DNA of 64,000 nt from Streptomyces sp. TLI_235 (lineage in GTDB: Bacteria > Actinomycetota > Actinomycetes > Streptomycetales > Streptomycetaceae), in assembly GCA_002300355.1 (NCBI GenBank), contig NSGV01000001.1, positions 496,001 through 560,000 on the forward strand. Direction: 5' to 3'. Shown piece after piece: positions 16,277 through 24,202 of this stretch. Every line of letters begins with the position of its first letter. The stretch's first letter is position 1. The notes beneath the pieces are model-generated. The model ran no database searches, had not been told where the DNA came from, and saw nothing but the letters and a program-made list of their open reading frames with translations. The position numbers and the translations under genes were made by a program.

Positions 16277-16349
16277 TGGTGTTCGTGCTGGTCGGCGAGG
16301 TCGAAAGCACTCGCGAGGATGACAGTGGCCACCGCGATCATGACGAGGT

Positions 16350-17692
16350 GTGACCCATGATCAGATCGCGGTGGCCGCGGCCACCGTAGCGTACGAGCAG
16401 CATCGGGAACGGTTCGAGGGCCTGATGGGCCGGGTGGCCGGGGTCTTCCCCCGCCGGGAGACCCGCGGGACGTTCCGGGAGATGACTCAAGGCCTGCTGA
16501 CGGAACTGGAGGACGTGAACTGCCGGACGCTGGCCGAGGCCGTCGGGCATCCGGGTCCGCACCGGCTGCAGCACCTGCTGTCTCGGGCGGTCTGGGACGA
16601 GGGGGCCGTCCTCGACCGGGCGGCGGCCTGGGCTGTGGAGGCGCTCGACGACGGCGACGGTGTGCTGATCGCGGACGAGACCGGGGACGAGAAGTCCTCC
16701 ACCGACGCGGTCGGCGCCGGGCCCCAGTACTCCGGCGCCCTGGGCGGGTTGGGGTGTGCCAGGTGGCCGTCCACCTCACCTTCGCCACCGGCCTGGGGCA
16801 CACGGTGATCGGCCGGGCCCTGTACCTGCCGAAAGACTGGGCGGCGGACGAGGAACGGCGCGAGCTGGCCGGGGTGCCCGACGAGGTGGGCTTCGCCACC
16901 AAGCCCGAACTGGCCGCCGCCCTGCTCACCAAGGCGGTGGAGGCGGGAGTCCGCGCCACGTTCTTCGCCGCGGACGAGGTCTACGGCCCCCGCCACCTGC
17001 GGCAGACCTGCCGCACCCTGGGGCTCGGCTACGCGGTCGCGGTCCGCTCCAACCATCGGGTCACCACCCCGGCCAGGGCGATGACCTGCAAAGACGCGCT
17101 CAAGCTGATTCCGGCGCGGGCCTGGCAGCGGATGCGGACCGGCACCGGGTCCAAGGGCGCCCGGGACTACGACTGGGCGATGCTGGAGGTCACCGCGGAC
17201 GACGTTCCGGACGGACAGCCCGACGAAGGAGTCTCGGTGCTGCTGGCCCGCCGGCATCGCTACACCCGGGTCGTGTCCTTCTTCCGCTGCTGGTCACCCA
17301 CCCCGGTCCCACTCGCCCGGCTGGTGCAGGTGGTGTGCCGCCGCTGGGCGATCGAGGAGGATTTCCAGACCGCCAAGGCCATCGCGGGTCTGGACAAGGG
17401 GCAGGTCACCGGCTGGACGTCCTGGCACCGCTGGAGCACCGCCGCCCTGGTCGCCTACGCGTTCCTCGCCGTCGCCACCGCCCTTGAACGTGCCCACCAC
17501 CCCGGCGACCGGGTCGAGCTGATCGCCCTCACCTGCCCCGAACTCCTGCGGCTGCTGCGATTACTCGTCCTGCCTCCGCGCCGGCGCGACATCGAGCACG
17601 TCCTGCACTGGTCCACCTGGCGCCGACACCACCAGTACCGGGCCCGAACCTGCCACCTCAACTGGCACGCCTACGCCGACACAACGCCGTGA
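16350..17692 (+). CDS. IS701-family DDE transposase, two frames
   Basis: The transposase starts at GTG 16350 and runs in one frame to about 16751 (GPQYSGALGGLG). The rest continues in the -1 frame from 16754 (VCQVAVHLTFATGLG) to TGA 17692, about 446 residues in all. The catalytic triad is seen in LIADETGDEKSS (first Asp), FFAADEVYG (second Asp) and RRWAIEEDFQTAK (Glu). The switch is at GTTGGGGTG, where frame 0 reads TTG GGG. A one-base deletion, or -1 ribosomal frameshifting on the G run, would explain it. Related IS701 transposases are generally single-frame, so mutation or a sequencing error is more likely than programmed shifting. Confidence 0.85.
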
Positions 17693-17707
17693 CCAGCATG
17701 AATACCT

Positions 17708-17734
17708 GCCAGATCACGATCTACAGCTGCCGTG
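17708..17734 (-). repeat. Right terminal inverted repeat of the IS
   Basis: This is the complement of 16250-16276. The target duplication TCAGT follows at 17735-17739. Confidence 0.9.
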
Positions 17735-17864
17735 TCAGTGCCGTGGAGACGGTGGAGCGCCGGGCGCGGAGCAGGAAGACGGGCAGGACACCGAAGAAGA
17801 TGCGGCGGAGATCGAGACGATCACGGCGGTCCTTCCGGGCACATTCGCTCCCTGGAGAGTCCAC

Positions 17865-18452
17865 CAGTGTTGCGTCCTTGGGAACAGGCAGCGCTGCGAA
17901 CCTCGTCCAGCCGTCAAGGATGTCACTCTTCGCAATAAATGGCCCATGACTCAAAGCCCCGGTGACGCACCAAGATCGGAACTTGGTGCGGCAGGGCGAT
18001 TCAGCTTGACGCCCTGTCTTGCCAAGACGCGTCCGAGCTGGCAGCTCTGTAATCGACCGGAGGGTCAGCCCTGGCCTGAGCCTCCCCGCTCTCCACCACC
18101 CGGACGAGTGAGAGGCTCGCGCAGCGAGACGACACCGTCGACCCACTGCTGGAGCACAGCACCGTCGACTGCGTGGATCCGGTTGGCTGATGCGAAGTCG
18201 ACAGCCGGGCGGGTGCGGTCGGCCGGGTCGGCTGGGGGTGTCGGCGGCGTCCTGCTCTTCGGAGTGCCGGTACGCCGAAAGCGGCTCGGGAAGTCCGGAC
18301 GGTGGCCCGCACTTTCTTCCCGGCAGGGGCTGGTGGTCGGCCGCGTGCCGGTGGTGGGGCCCCGGTCCGGGAGCGTCGAGGGGGGTGCGGGCCGAGGTGA
18401 TGGGGAGCGGGGCGGGTGGCCGGCTGTCGCGGTTCGCCAGGCCCCGGCCGGC
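17865..18452. other. Region without a supported gene
   Basis: No frame shows consistent coding character. A minus-strand stretch near 18230-18080 reads IHAVDGAVLQQWVDGVVSL, which looks protein-like, but it has no start and runs into low-complexity sequence on both sides. It could be a decayed gene. Composition at 17880-18010 is A/T-richer than average. Confidence 0.35.
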
Positions 18453-19039
18453 CTACGGCCGGTCGAGGAGTTCGACGTCGCACTCCTCGAGTGCCTGTAC
18501 CTGCACGCCTGACGCCTTCGCCGCCTTCGAGCGGAGCTGTGCCTGCGGTCCCCGGGTGGCCTCCAGTGCCGCGCGGTCGCGGAAGATCGCCCCGGCGCTA
18601 CCGGTGCCGCGCGTACGGTCGATCAGCAGGGCGCCGCCGGCGAACCCGTCCAGGGACTCCAGCCCGGGCAGCGCGGTCGTCTCTAACACCGCCACCAGCC
18701 GGTCGACCGCCGCCGGGTCGAACCCGAGGCGCACCAGCCGGAACCCCGTCCCCGCCTGCACGTCGCCCCGGCGGAACACCGCGGCCTCCCAGCCGGCCAC
18801 GATGACCGTGCCGCCGAACACGGTCAGCAGCTCCTGGCGCTGGTCGCGCAGCGCCGCATAGCTGTCCCGCTCGTTCTGCGCGCTCTCCCACCACGAACCC
18901 AGCAGGATCTCCCGAGCTGCCGGTCCGAGAAGATGCTGAACCCCCGGTAGCCGGCCCGGCCGGAGAGCAGCCCGACGGACTCCGCCTTCAGCCGTCCCGG
19001 TCCGCCACGGAACCGGCATCTTGCGCCCTCCCCGCCCAC
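18453..19039 (-). pseudogene. Antibiotic-biosynthesis-monooxygenase-like protein, frameshifted
   Basis: Two overlapping minus-strand frames rebuild one protein. Upstream (19039-18930) reads CRFRGGPGRLKAESVGLLSG then GYRGFSIFSDRQ. Downstream (18925-18453) reads REILLGSWWESAQNERDSYA, LRDQRQELLTVFGG, FRRGDVQAGTGFRLVRL and ends ALEECDVELLDRP. A single missing base near 18925 joins them. The pattern 'GY.GF..F.D......LLGSWWES' is typical of ABM/Dabb-type dimeric alpha+beta barrel proteins in Streptomyces, with a second related domain after it. Function unknown. The break could be a sequencing error. Confidence 0.5.
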
Positions 19040-19649
19040 CTTCCATCGCACGCCCGACTCGACCCCCGGTCAAACGCTGAACGTCGCGTGGTCGGGGATG
19101 TCTGCGGCGGACAGCCCTGACCAGCCTGAACGGCGGCCTGGCAATCGGGGGGCTGGCGACCTCTGGCGTCATGGGAATCTCGACGCGCGGCCACCGTCCC
19201 CATGTCCACAACGGTCGCGGCACCGCCGTCCCCCTGGCCCATTCATGGCATTCAGGGTGGGGAATTGACTGGCCGTCGACACCGCGTAGGGCTGCCCGCC
19301 AACTCGGGCAGAGGTGCTCGGCGTCGGAATGTGCCGCGCAGGTTCAGATCCTGTCGTCCCGACAGCGAGGTCGGAGCCCCGCTGACTGGACGAAAGTTCA
19401 GGTCCGCAACACGCTGATCCGGCTCGCCCGGCAGGACTGACCCGGGCGCCGAGGCTCCCGGCCGGCGCCGCCGGGTATACGGGGATGAGACCACCGCGAT
19501 ACCTCCGCGCACCACGATGGCGTCCAGGGCGAGGGCTCACCCGGCGGCCCACTGCCAACGGACCGGAAGAGGATGCAGGACGGGATGCGGAAGATGTGCA
19601 AGCACGTGGCCACGGGTCCGACGGTGACCGCGATCGGGGCTGTCGGCGT
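19040..19649. other. Intergenic region, no gene seen
   Basis: Short frames on both strands overlap one another and lack ribosome sites. Around 19300-19363 there is a stretch resembling part of a tRNA (AACTCGGGCAGAG and GGTTCAGATCC followed by GTCGTCCCGACA), but no matching 5' acceptor strand exists. The last ~100 bp must contain the promoter of the lipoprotein gene. Confidence 0.35.
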
Positions 19650-20594
19650 ATGAGTTCCGCCGTGCATCAGCGATTGACCGGCAGAGGCGTGCGGGTAGGG
19701 CTGGCCGGACTGGCCGGGCTCATGTGCCTTGCCCTGGCCGGTTGTTCGTCATCCGGGCAGCCAGCCGCCGAGGCGGTGCCGACCACGCAGTCGCCGTCCG
19801 CACTCCCGGCGAGTGCTGATCCGCATCTTCCTATCGAGCCGTATCTCTTCTCCGAGGCGGAGGCGGAGAAGCTGACCAGGGCGGGAGCCGTGCTGCGCAA
19901 GGCGTGCCTGCAGCGGTTCGGTCTCGACTACGCCATCAGCCCCGCCGGCCCGCCGACCGGACCGGGCACGTTCATTAACCGCCGGTACGGCGTGACGGAC
20001 CAGGCCGAGGTGGCGGCAAACGGCTACCACCTCGGCGACCGCGACCCGCGCACCCACCCGGTCCGCCCGCCGCAGTTCTCCGCCGAGCAGCAGCAGGTGC
20101 TCACCGGGCACCTCCCGGGGAAGACCGGTGCGGACGAAACGAACCTCCAGGTCAACGGCGTACCGGTACCACCCGGCGGCTGTTACGAGGAGGCGAGGCG
20201 CGGCCTGGCTGGTGCGGGGGAACTGGGCCCGAGCAGCGTGGCCCAGCAGGCCAACTTCCAGACTTTCAAGGCCAGCATGTCGGTGGCGCAGGTCACGCAG
20301 GCATTCGAGGCGTGGTCCGGCTGCATGAAGAACAGGGGTTACTCCTACCCCAATCCGATGGATGCCATCGGCGACCGGCGCTTCCTGGGGGACTCACCCA
20401 CGCCGCTGGAGCTCCAGGTGGCGACGGCTGACGTGATCTGCAAGCAGCAAGTGGATCTGATCGACACCTGGTTCGCGGTCGAGACTTCCTTGCAGAAGGA
20501 ATTGATCGCACGGCAACAAGCCGAATTCACGGCGGCGCTCGCGGCGAAGACCGAGCAACTCGCCAAGGCCGACGCCGTGCTGCGCGATCAGTGA
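19650..20594 (+). CDS. Secreted lipoprotein of unknown function
   Basis: The 314-residue protein begins with a lipoprotein signal. A basic start is followed by the hydrophobic stretch GLAGLAGLMCLALAGC, with the lipobox LALAGC placing the lipidated Cys near residue 31. A Ser/Pro-rich linker follows. The mature part contains acidic and helical segments (FSEAEAEKLTRAGAVLRKAC, FQTFKASMSVAQVTQAFEAW, CMKNRGYSYPNPMDA) and several Cys residues, ending in a long charged helix (LIARQQAEFTAALAAKTEQL). The 'W..CM...GY.Y..P' motif is common in actinobacterial extracytoplasmic proteins of unknown role. ATG 19650 is the nearest start to the signal peptide. Confidence 0.8.
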   Translation: MSSAVHQRLTGRGVRVGLAGLAGLMCLALAGCSSSGQPAAEAVPTTQSPSALPASADPHLPIEPYLFSEAEAEKLTRAGAVLRKACLQRFGLDYAISPAGPPTGPGTFINRRYGVTDQAEVAANGYHLGDRDPRTHPVRPPQFSAEQQQVLTGHLPGKTGADETNLQVNGVPVPPGGCYEEARRGLAGAGELGPSSVAQQANFQTFKASMSVAQVTQAFEAWSGCMKNRGYSYPNPMDAIGDRRFLGDSPTPLELQVATADVICKQQVDLIDTWFAVETSLQKELIARQQAEFTAALAAKTEQLAKADAVLRDQ

Positions 20595-20701
20595 AGTAGT
20601 GGGCTGACACTTTTTCACGTCCGGGCGCGCCCACCCTTCCCCAGGCACGCCGAGGGGATTGCACACACGCCTGGAACGTCCATGAAGAGAGGATCAAAGA
20701 A

Positions 20702-21091
20702 GTGAAGCGCACCCTCAAGCTCGCCGCAGTGGCCCTGGGCGCTGCCCTGCTCGTCCCCACCCTCGCCACCTCCGCGCAGGCCGCCGTCGGCGACTGCCCG
20801 GACGGAAAATTCTGCCTCTTCTACAACTCGAACGAGCAGGGCTCCCACTTGGCGACGTCGACGAGCATTCGCGACCTCGCCGGGTACACCTTCACCAGCC
20901 CCGGCAACGGCCGGGGCCAGCACGTCAAGAACAACGCCGCATCGGCTGTCTCCAACGTGTGCATGACGGTCCGGGTGTACTACAACTCGAACTACAGCGG
21001 CCCGATGGACATGTTCAACTACCGCAATGCCGCGAACCTGGTCAACACGTACAACGAGAACGCCTCGGTGAGGTTCGCCGAGGACTGCTGA
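20702..21091 (+). CDS. Peptidase inhibitor family I36 protein, secreted
   Basis: The 129-residue protein has a Sec signal peptide (MKRTLKLAAVALGAALLVP, cleavage after SAQA near residue 27). A mature domain of about 100 residues has the I36/SMPI fold pattern: CPDGKFCLFYNSNEQG at the start, then VKNNAASAVSN, VRVYYNSNYSG and ENASVRFAEDC. The two 'YNSN..G' blocks are the gamma-crystallin-like Greek-key repeats, and Cys residues are placed for disulfides. The Streptomyces metalloproteinase inhibitor SMPI is the type member, but many relatives have no tested activity. GTG 20702 follows the site AGAGGATCAAAGAA. Confidence 0.85.
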   Translation: MKRTLKLAAVALGAALLVPTLATSAQAAVGDCPDGKFCLFYNSNEQGSHLATSTSIRDLAGYTFTSPGNGRGQHVKNNAASAVSNVCMTVRVYYNSNYSGPMDMFNYRNAANLVNTYNENASVRFAEDC

Positions 21092-21117
21092 GCCTCACCC
21101 ACGTGGCAACCGGTCGC

Positions 21118-21139
21118 CGGTACGCGCTCCGGCGTACCG
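21118..21139 (+). terminator. Hairpin after the I36 gene
   Basis: The arms CGGTACGC and GCGTACCG have a 6-base loop, 27 bp after the stop at 21091. A further partial copy of GCGTACCGG follows. Confidence 0.5.
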
Positions 21140-21252
21140 GCGTACCGGAGCCGGGCTTCGGCAAAGACCGCGACAACACCGCCGTCATATTGCGGGATCG
21201 CGCACGACCCACCCGCACCTGATCTGCAGTCACATGTGGAGCATCAACGCTC

Positions 21253-21664
21253 ATGCAGCGAGGCATCGAGCAGACTCTCGCCCGCGTGGGCGTCGCAGTG
21301 GTCGCCACCGCCGGCGCCGTGACCGCCGCCCCTCGGTGGCGCAGGCCACCGACTACAACGGGGTCTGCGGTTCGGGCTACGACGTCGTCGACTCGATGTC
21401 GCTCGCGGGTGGCACCGCGTTCCTGTGTACAACGGCTCGACCGGGCAGAACGGTGCCGTGACGGTCCGCGACAGCCCCGGCAGTCCGGTGTACGTGCTCG
21501 CATCCATCAGGGTCGCCGTCGGGGGAAGCTCCTGGCACAAGGACGGCGACTACTACGGCACCTACGCCGGACCGGTCTACGTGCACGCGCCGGGTCAGGG
21601 CATCGACTGGGTCGCCCAGATCGACTACGACTTGGCGCAGCAGCTCGATTCCCACTGCGGCTGA
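21253..21664 (+). pseudogene. Spore-associated protein A-like gene, frameshifted
   Basis: Three plus-strand frames in turn give one secreted protein. The start at ATG 21253 encodes a signal peptide (VGVAVVATAGAVTAA). The next frame reads VAQATDYNGVCGSGYDVVDS. The last, from about 21425, reads VYNGSTGQNGAVTVRD, YYGTYAGPVYVHAPGQGIDW and ends DSHCG. The 'YNGVCGSGY' start and 'GPVYV....G.C.DW' pattern are those of the Streptomyces spore-associated protein A family. Two shifts, near 21330 and 21420, break it; either it is a pseudogene or the sequence has errors. It follows the I36 gene and both encode small secreted proteins. Confidence 0.6.
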
Positions 21665-22418
21665 GGCGGTGGAGGTTCGCCCGCGTAGGCCGTTCTGACG
21701 GTGCGACAGCGCGGCGGCGGCCAACCGGCCTGCTGCTGACCGGAGTCGAGGCCGACCGGCCCCGTGACACGGCGTCCGCCGGGTTTCGGCTCGGACGAGC
21801 GGACTGCGGGTGAGGTCCTGCGTGTGCGGCTGCCGCCGGGTACGGGAGTGTCCCGGACCCGGCGGCGGTGCCGAGGCGTTGGCTGACGAGCGATCGGCCG
21901 AGGACGCGGATGGCGTAGCTGTGGCTTCCGTACACGTTGGTGACGTGCACGCCGTGTGTGCCGCGGGGCGGAGCGGCCTCGATGATCCGGCCGTTGCCGA
22001 TGTAGAGGGCGACGTGGTAGGTGTCACCCGGGCTTCCCCAGAAGATGAGGTAGCCGGCCCGGACGTCGCTGTAGGGCACCCGGGTGGCCCGGACGGACTG
22101 TTCGTCGGTGTCCTCGCCGATGTCCACTCCGGCGCCGGCCCAGAAGAGGTACTCGGTGAACCCGGAGCAGTTGAACCCGAAGGTGTTGTAGACGTTGTAG
22201 CCGCCTGGGGAGAGCGAGTCGATGCCGCAGCCCGGGCCGCCCTTCCCGCCGGCACCCCAGGAGTAGCTGAGGGTCTGGGTGGTCGTCTGCTGGGCGAGCG
22301 CGATGACGCGGTTGATCTTCTCGGTGGTGGTGACGGAGGTACTGCCCTGCGGGCCGTCGAACCGGCCGTGCCCCGTGGTGTCACAGCTGCCGTTGCCGGT
22401 GCGGTGATCGGAGATCAC
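21507..22418 (-). CDS. NlpC/P60-type cell wall peptidase
   Basis: The 303-residue product has an NlpC/P60 domain in its first ~190 residues: helix TTTEKINRVIALAQQTTTQT, the stretch YSWGAGGKGGPGCGID, the nucleophile motif FNCSGFTEYLFW, then YLIFWGSPGDTYHVALYIGN with the catalytic His, and GRIIEAAPPRG. It should cleave peptidoglycan stem peptides. No signal peptide is visible, so export would need another route. GTG 22418 overlaps the phosphatase stop by 4 bp (GTGA). The last ~110 residues are low-complexity and lie antisense to the spore-associated-protein remnant, so the true stop may have been lost by a frameshift near 21850. Confidence 0.75.
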   Translation of the reverse strand: MISDHRTGNGSCDTTGHGRFDGPQGSTSVTTTEKINRVIALAQQTTTQTLSYSWGAGGKGGPGCGIDSLSPGGYNVYNTFGFNCSGFTEYLFWAGAGVDIGEDTDEQSVRATRVPYSDVRAGYLIFWGSPGDTYHVALYIGNGRIIEAAPPRGTHGVHVTNVYGSHSYAIRVLGRSLVSQRLGTAAGSGTLPYPAAAAHAGPHPQSARPSRNPADAVSRGRSASTPVSSRPVGRRRAVAPSERPTRANLHRLSRSGNRAAAPSRSRSGRPSRCPDPARARRPVRRRCRSSRRPCARSFPRRRP

Positions 22419-22909
22419 CGCAAGGCCTGCCCCAGCAGGCCGGCAGGCCAGGCGCGTTGGGCGGGGGTGTCGGGGACGGCGAGGCCGCGGGCGTGTTCCA
22501 CGGCGGTCCAGGCGGTGTCGGGGGCGGTGCCGTTGAGGACGAGGAGGGAGACGGCGAGGAGGGAGGAGCGGCCGATGCCGGCCCTGCAGTGCGTCACCAC
22601 GTGGGCGCCGCCGCGCAGTCGGGCGGCGAGCCGGTGGAGGACGGGCAGGATGTCCGCGGGGTCGGGGACCGTGCGGTCGGGTATCGGGACCGGGACGAAC
22701 TCCAGGCCGGCGGCGGCCGCGAGCCGCGGCGCCTCGGTGAGGCCGAGCTCGTCGAGCTCCGCCGCGGTGAGTGCGCAGACCAGGATGGCCGCGCCGGCGG
22801 CCGCGAGCGCGGCCATCTCGTCCGCGAGCCAGTCGTGGCCGCGTGGGCGGGCCATGGTGCTGACCCGCCCGGGGCCGGGCAGGTCGAGGGTGAACAGGGA
22901 AGCGCGCAC
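22415..22909 (-). CDS. Dual-specificity-type protein phosphatase
   Basis: The 164-residue protein has the cysteine phosphatase P-loop HCRAGIGRS near residue 108, preceded by VVT, and an upstream general-acid loop candidate VPIPDRTVPDPAD near 75. The N-terminus RPRGHDWLADEMAALAAAG is like that of bacterial dual-specificity/KAP-type phosphatases. It would dephosphorylate tyrosine or small phosphorylated substrates in the cytoplasm. It is translationally coupled to the NlpC/P60 gene, an unusual pairing. Confidence 0.8.
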   Translation of the reverse strand: MRASLFTLDLPGPGRVSTMARPRGHDWLADEMAALAAAGAAILVCALTAAELDELGLTEAPRLAAAAGLEFVPVPIPDRTVPDPADILPVLHRLAARLRGGAHVVTHCRAGIGRSSLLAVSLLVLNGTAPDTAWTAVEHARGLAVPDTPAQRAWPAGLLGQALR

Positions 22910-23118
22910 GGCGGGACCGCATTTCGCTCGGGGGTGTGGGCTCCGGGCCGGACGGCGGGCGGCGCTCGATCACCTGACGGAACGTCGAAGGGAGCGCGTG
23001 CGCCCGGGCTGCGGCCACGGGGTGCCGGCCAGCCTATCGCGGCGGCTTGACCCTGACACCGGTGGGTGGGTCGGCCGGCGCCCGCCTCCGGTGGAAACAC
23101 GTTTCCCGAGCGGGGAGT

Positions 23119-24105
23119 TCAGGCTCGGTCGGCGGGGCCGGCCTGGCTGTCCAGGGCGGCGCGGAGCCAGTCGTGGGCGGCGCCGAGGGTGGGGGTGTCC
23201 GCGTCGGTGAGGTCGGCGGCGAGCTGCCAGTAGCGGTCCATCACCGGGTGGGCCAGTGCGTCGAGGCGGTGGCCCAGCAGGCGGCGGAAGGCGGGTGTGT
23301 CGCGGTCGCCGTGGGCGGCGGCGTGGGCGGCGACGAAGCAGTCCAGCGCCTCGCCCGCCCGCGGTGCCCGCCCGGCCCGTAGGGCGGGCACGGCCAGGTC
23401 GTACGCCTCGGCGAGGCCGTCGTACAGCACGGCCGGGCGGTACGTCCCGCCGTCCGCGGGCGGCCGGGGCGGCGCGTCGACGCCGCCGGGGCAGGGCATG
23501 GTGGTGAGGGCGTGCAGCCGGGCGAAGGCCAGGACCTGGGCGGGCGACGGGTCCGCGGGCGGCTGCGGCACGGCGGCGTCGACGATCCGCGCGACCTGCC
23601 GGGTCGGGAGGCGGGGCGGCAGGACGCGCCGCCAGTAGCGGGCGAGCGCGGCGGTGTCGGGCGGGGATCCGACCGCGCCGATCAGTCGCAGCCGGTCGGC
23701 GCGTTCCTCGGCCGGGCAGTCGTGCAGCAGCCGCAGGGCGGCCTCACGCCAGCGCAGGGCGGCGAGGCGGCTGCCGAGTTCCTTCAACTGTGTGGCGACG
23801 GCGTCCTCCAGCGCGTCGCCCAGCGCGCGCCCCGGCGCCTCCCCCGCCGCGTCCCCCGTCACCTCCCCTGCCGCGTCCTGCCGGTTGAGGATGCGGTCGA
23901 TCGCGGTGACGGGCAGGTCGAGGCCGCGCAGCGAGCGGATCAGGCGCAGCCGGTCGAGCGCGTCCGGTCCGTACCGGCGGTGGCCGCCGGAGCTGCGGGC
24001 GGCCTCGGGCAGCAGGCCACGGTCGGAGTAGTGGCGGACGGTCTTCACGGTGACGCCCGCGCGGTGGGCGAGTTCGCCGATGCTCCACAGTCCGTCCGGG
24101 ACCAC
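23119..24105 (-). CDS. MerR-family transcriptional regulator
   Basis: The 328-residue protein begins with a MerR DNA-binding domain: WSIGELAHRAGVTVKTVRHY, DRGLLPEA, SSGGHRRYGPDALDRLRLIRS. It continues with DLPVTAIDRIL, then a low-complexity Gly/Ala/Asp segment near residue 75-90. A helical C-terminal domain of ~200 residues follows; it contains CPAEERADRLRLIGAVGSP and repeated helices, and no obvious metal ligands. Such large C-terminal domains suggest sensing of an organic ligand. GTG 24105 is adjacent to a MerR-type promoter that points the other way to the hydrolase gene. It probably controls that operon. Confidence 0.85.
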   Translation of the reverse strand: MVPDGLWSIGELAHRAGVTVKTVRHYSDRGLLPEAARSSGGHRRYGPDALDRLRLIRSLRGLDLPVTAIDRILNRQDAAGEVTGDAAGEAPGRALGDALEDAVATQLKELGSRLAALRWREAALRLLHDCPAEERADRLRLIGAVGSPPDTAALARYWRRVLPPRLPTRQVARIVDAAVPQPPADPSPAQVLAFARLHALTTMPCPGGVDAPPRPPADGGTYRPAVLYDGLAEAYDLAVPALRAGRAPRAGEALDCFVAAHAAAHGDRDTPAFRRLLGHRLDALAHPVMDRYWQLAADLTDADTPTLGAAHDWLRAALDSQAGPADRA

Positions 24106-24108
24106 GAC

Positions 24109-24139
24109 TTGAACCTCCCTCAGGGGGAGTTCCTATCGT
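24109..24139 (+). promoter_or_regulatory. MerR-type promoter with 19-bp spacer
   Basis: TTGAAC (24109-24114) and TATCGT (24134-24139) are separated by 19 bp. The spacer carries an imperfect dyad, CTCCCTCAGGGGGAG. Overlong 19-bp spacers with a central dyad are the hallmark of MerR-activated promoters. It drives the hydrolase gene at 24203 and overlaps the start region of the MerR gene. Confidence 0.7.
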
Positions 24140-24202
24140 ACCGGCACGGGCGGGCGGCCGGACGGGGCGCCCCTGGACACCCGTGTGCGCGAGGAGGCGA
24201 CG

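Larger units (their letters stand above)
16250..17734 (+). mobile_element. IS701-like insertion sequence, 1485 bp
   Basis: The element has perfect 27-bp terminal inverted repeats (16250-16276 and 17708-17734, outer end CACGGCAGCTG) and is flanked by a direct duplication TCAGT at 16245-16249 and 17735-17739. It carries one transposase gene in two overlapping frames. The repeats and target duplication are intact, which points to recent insertion. Confidence 0.9.
16144..17864 (-). pseudogene. Small membrane-protein gene split by an IS
   Basis: If the IS (16250-17734) and one copy of its 5-bp target duplication are removed, the minus strand gives one open frame of 231 bp from GTG 17864 to TGA 16144. 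It encodes 76 residues: DLRRIFFGVLPVFLLRARRS before the break and IAAVFGFLFASTGVAPVVD after it, ending in AQSAHTLK. The two hydrophobic stretches would make two membrane helices. The reading frame joins exactly at the duplicated pentamer, which supports a recent insertion into a functional gene. As it stands, the protein would stop inside the IS (ending TRQL). The family is not recognised. The start codon is uncertain, as the frame is open further upstream. Confidence 0.6.
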
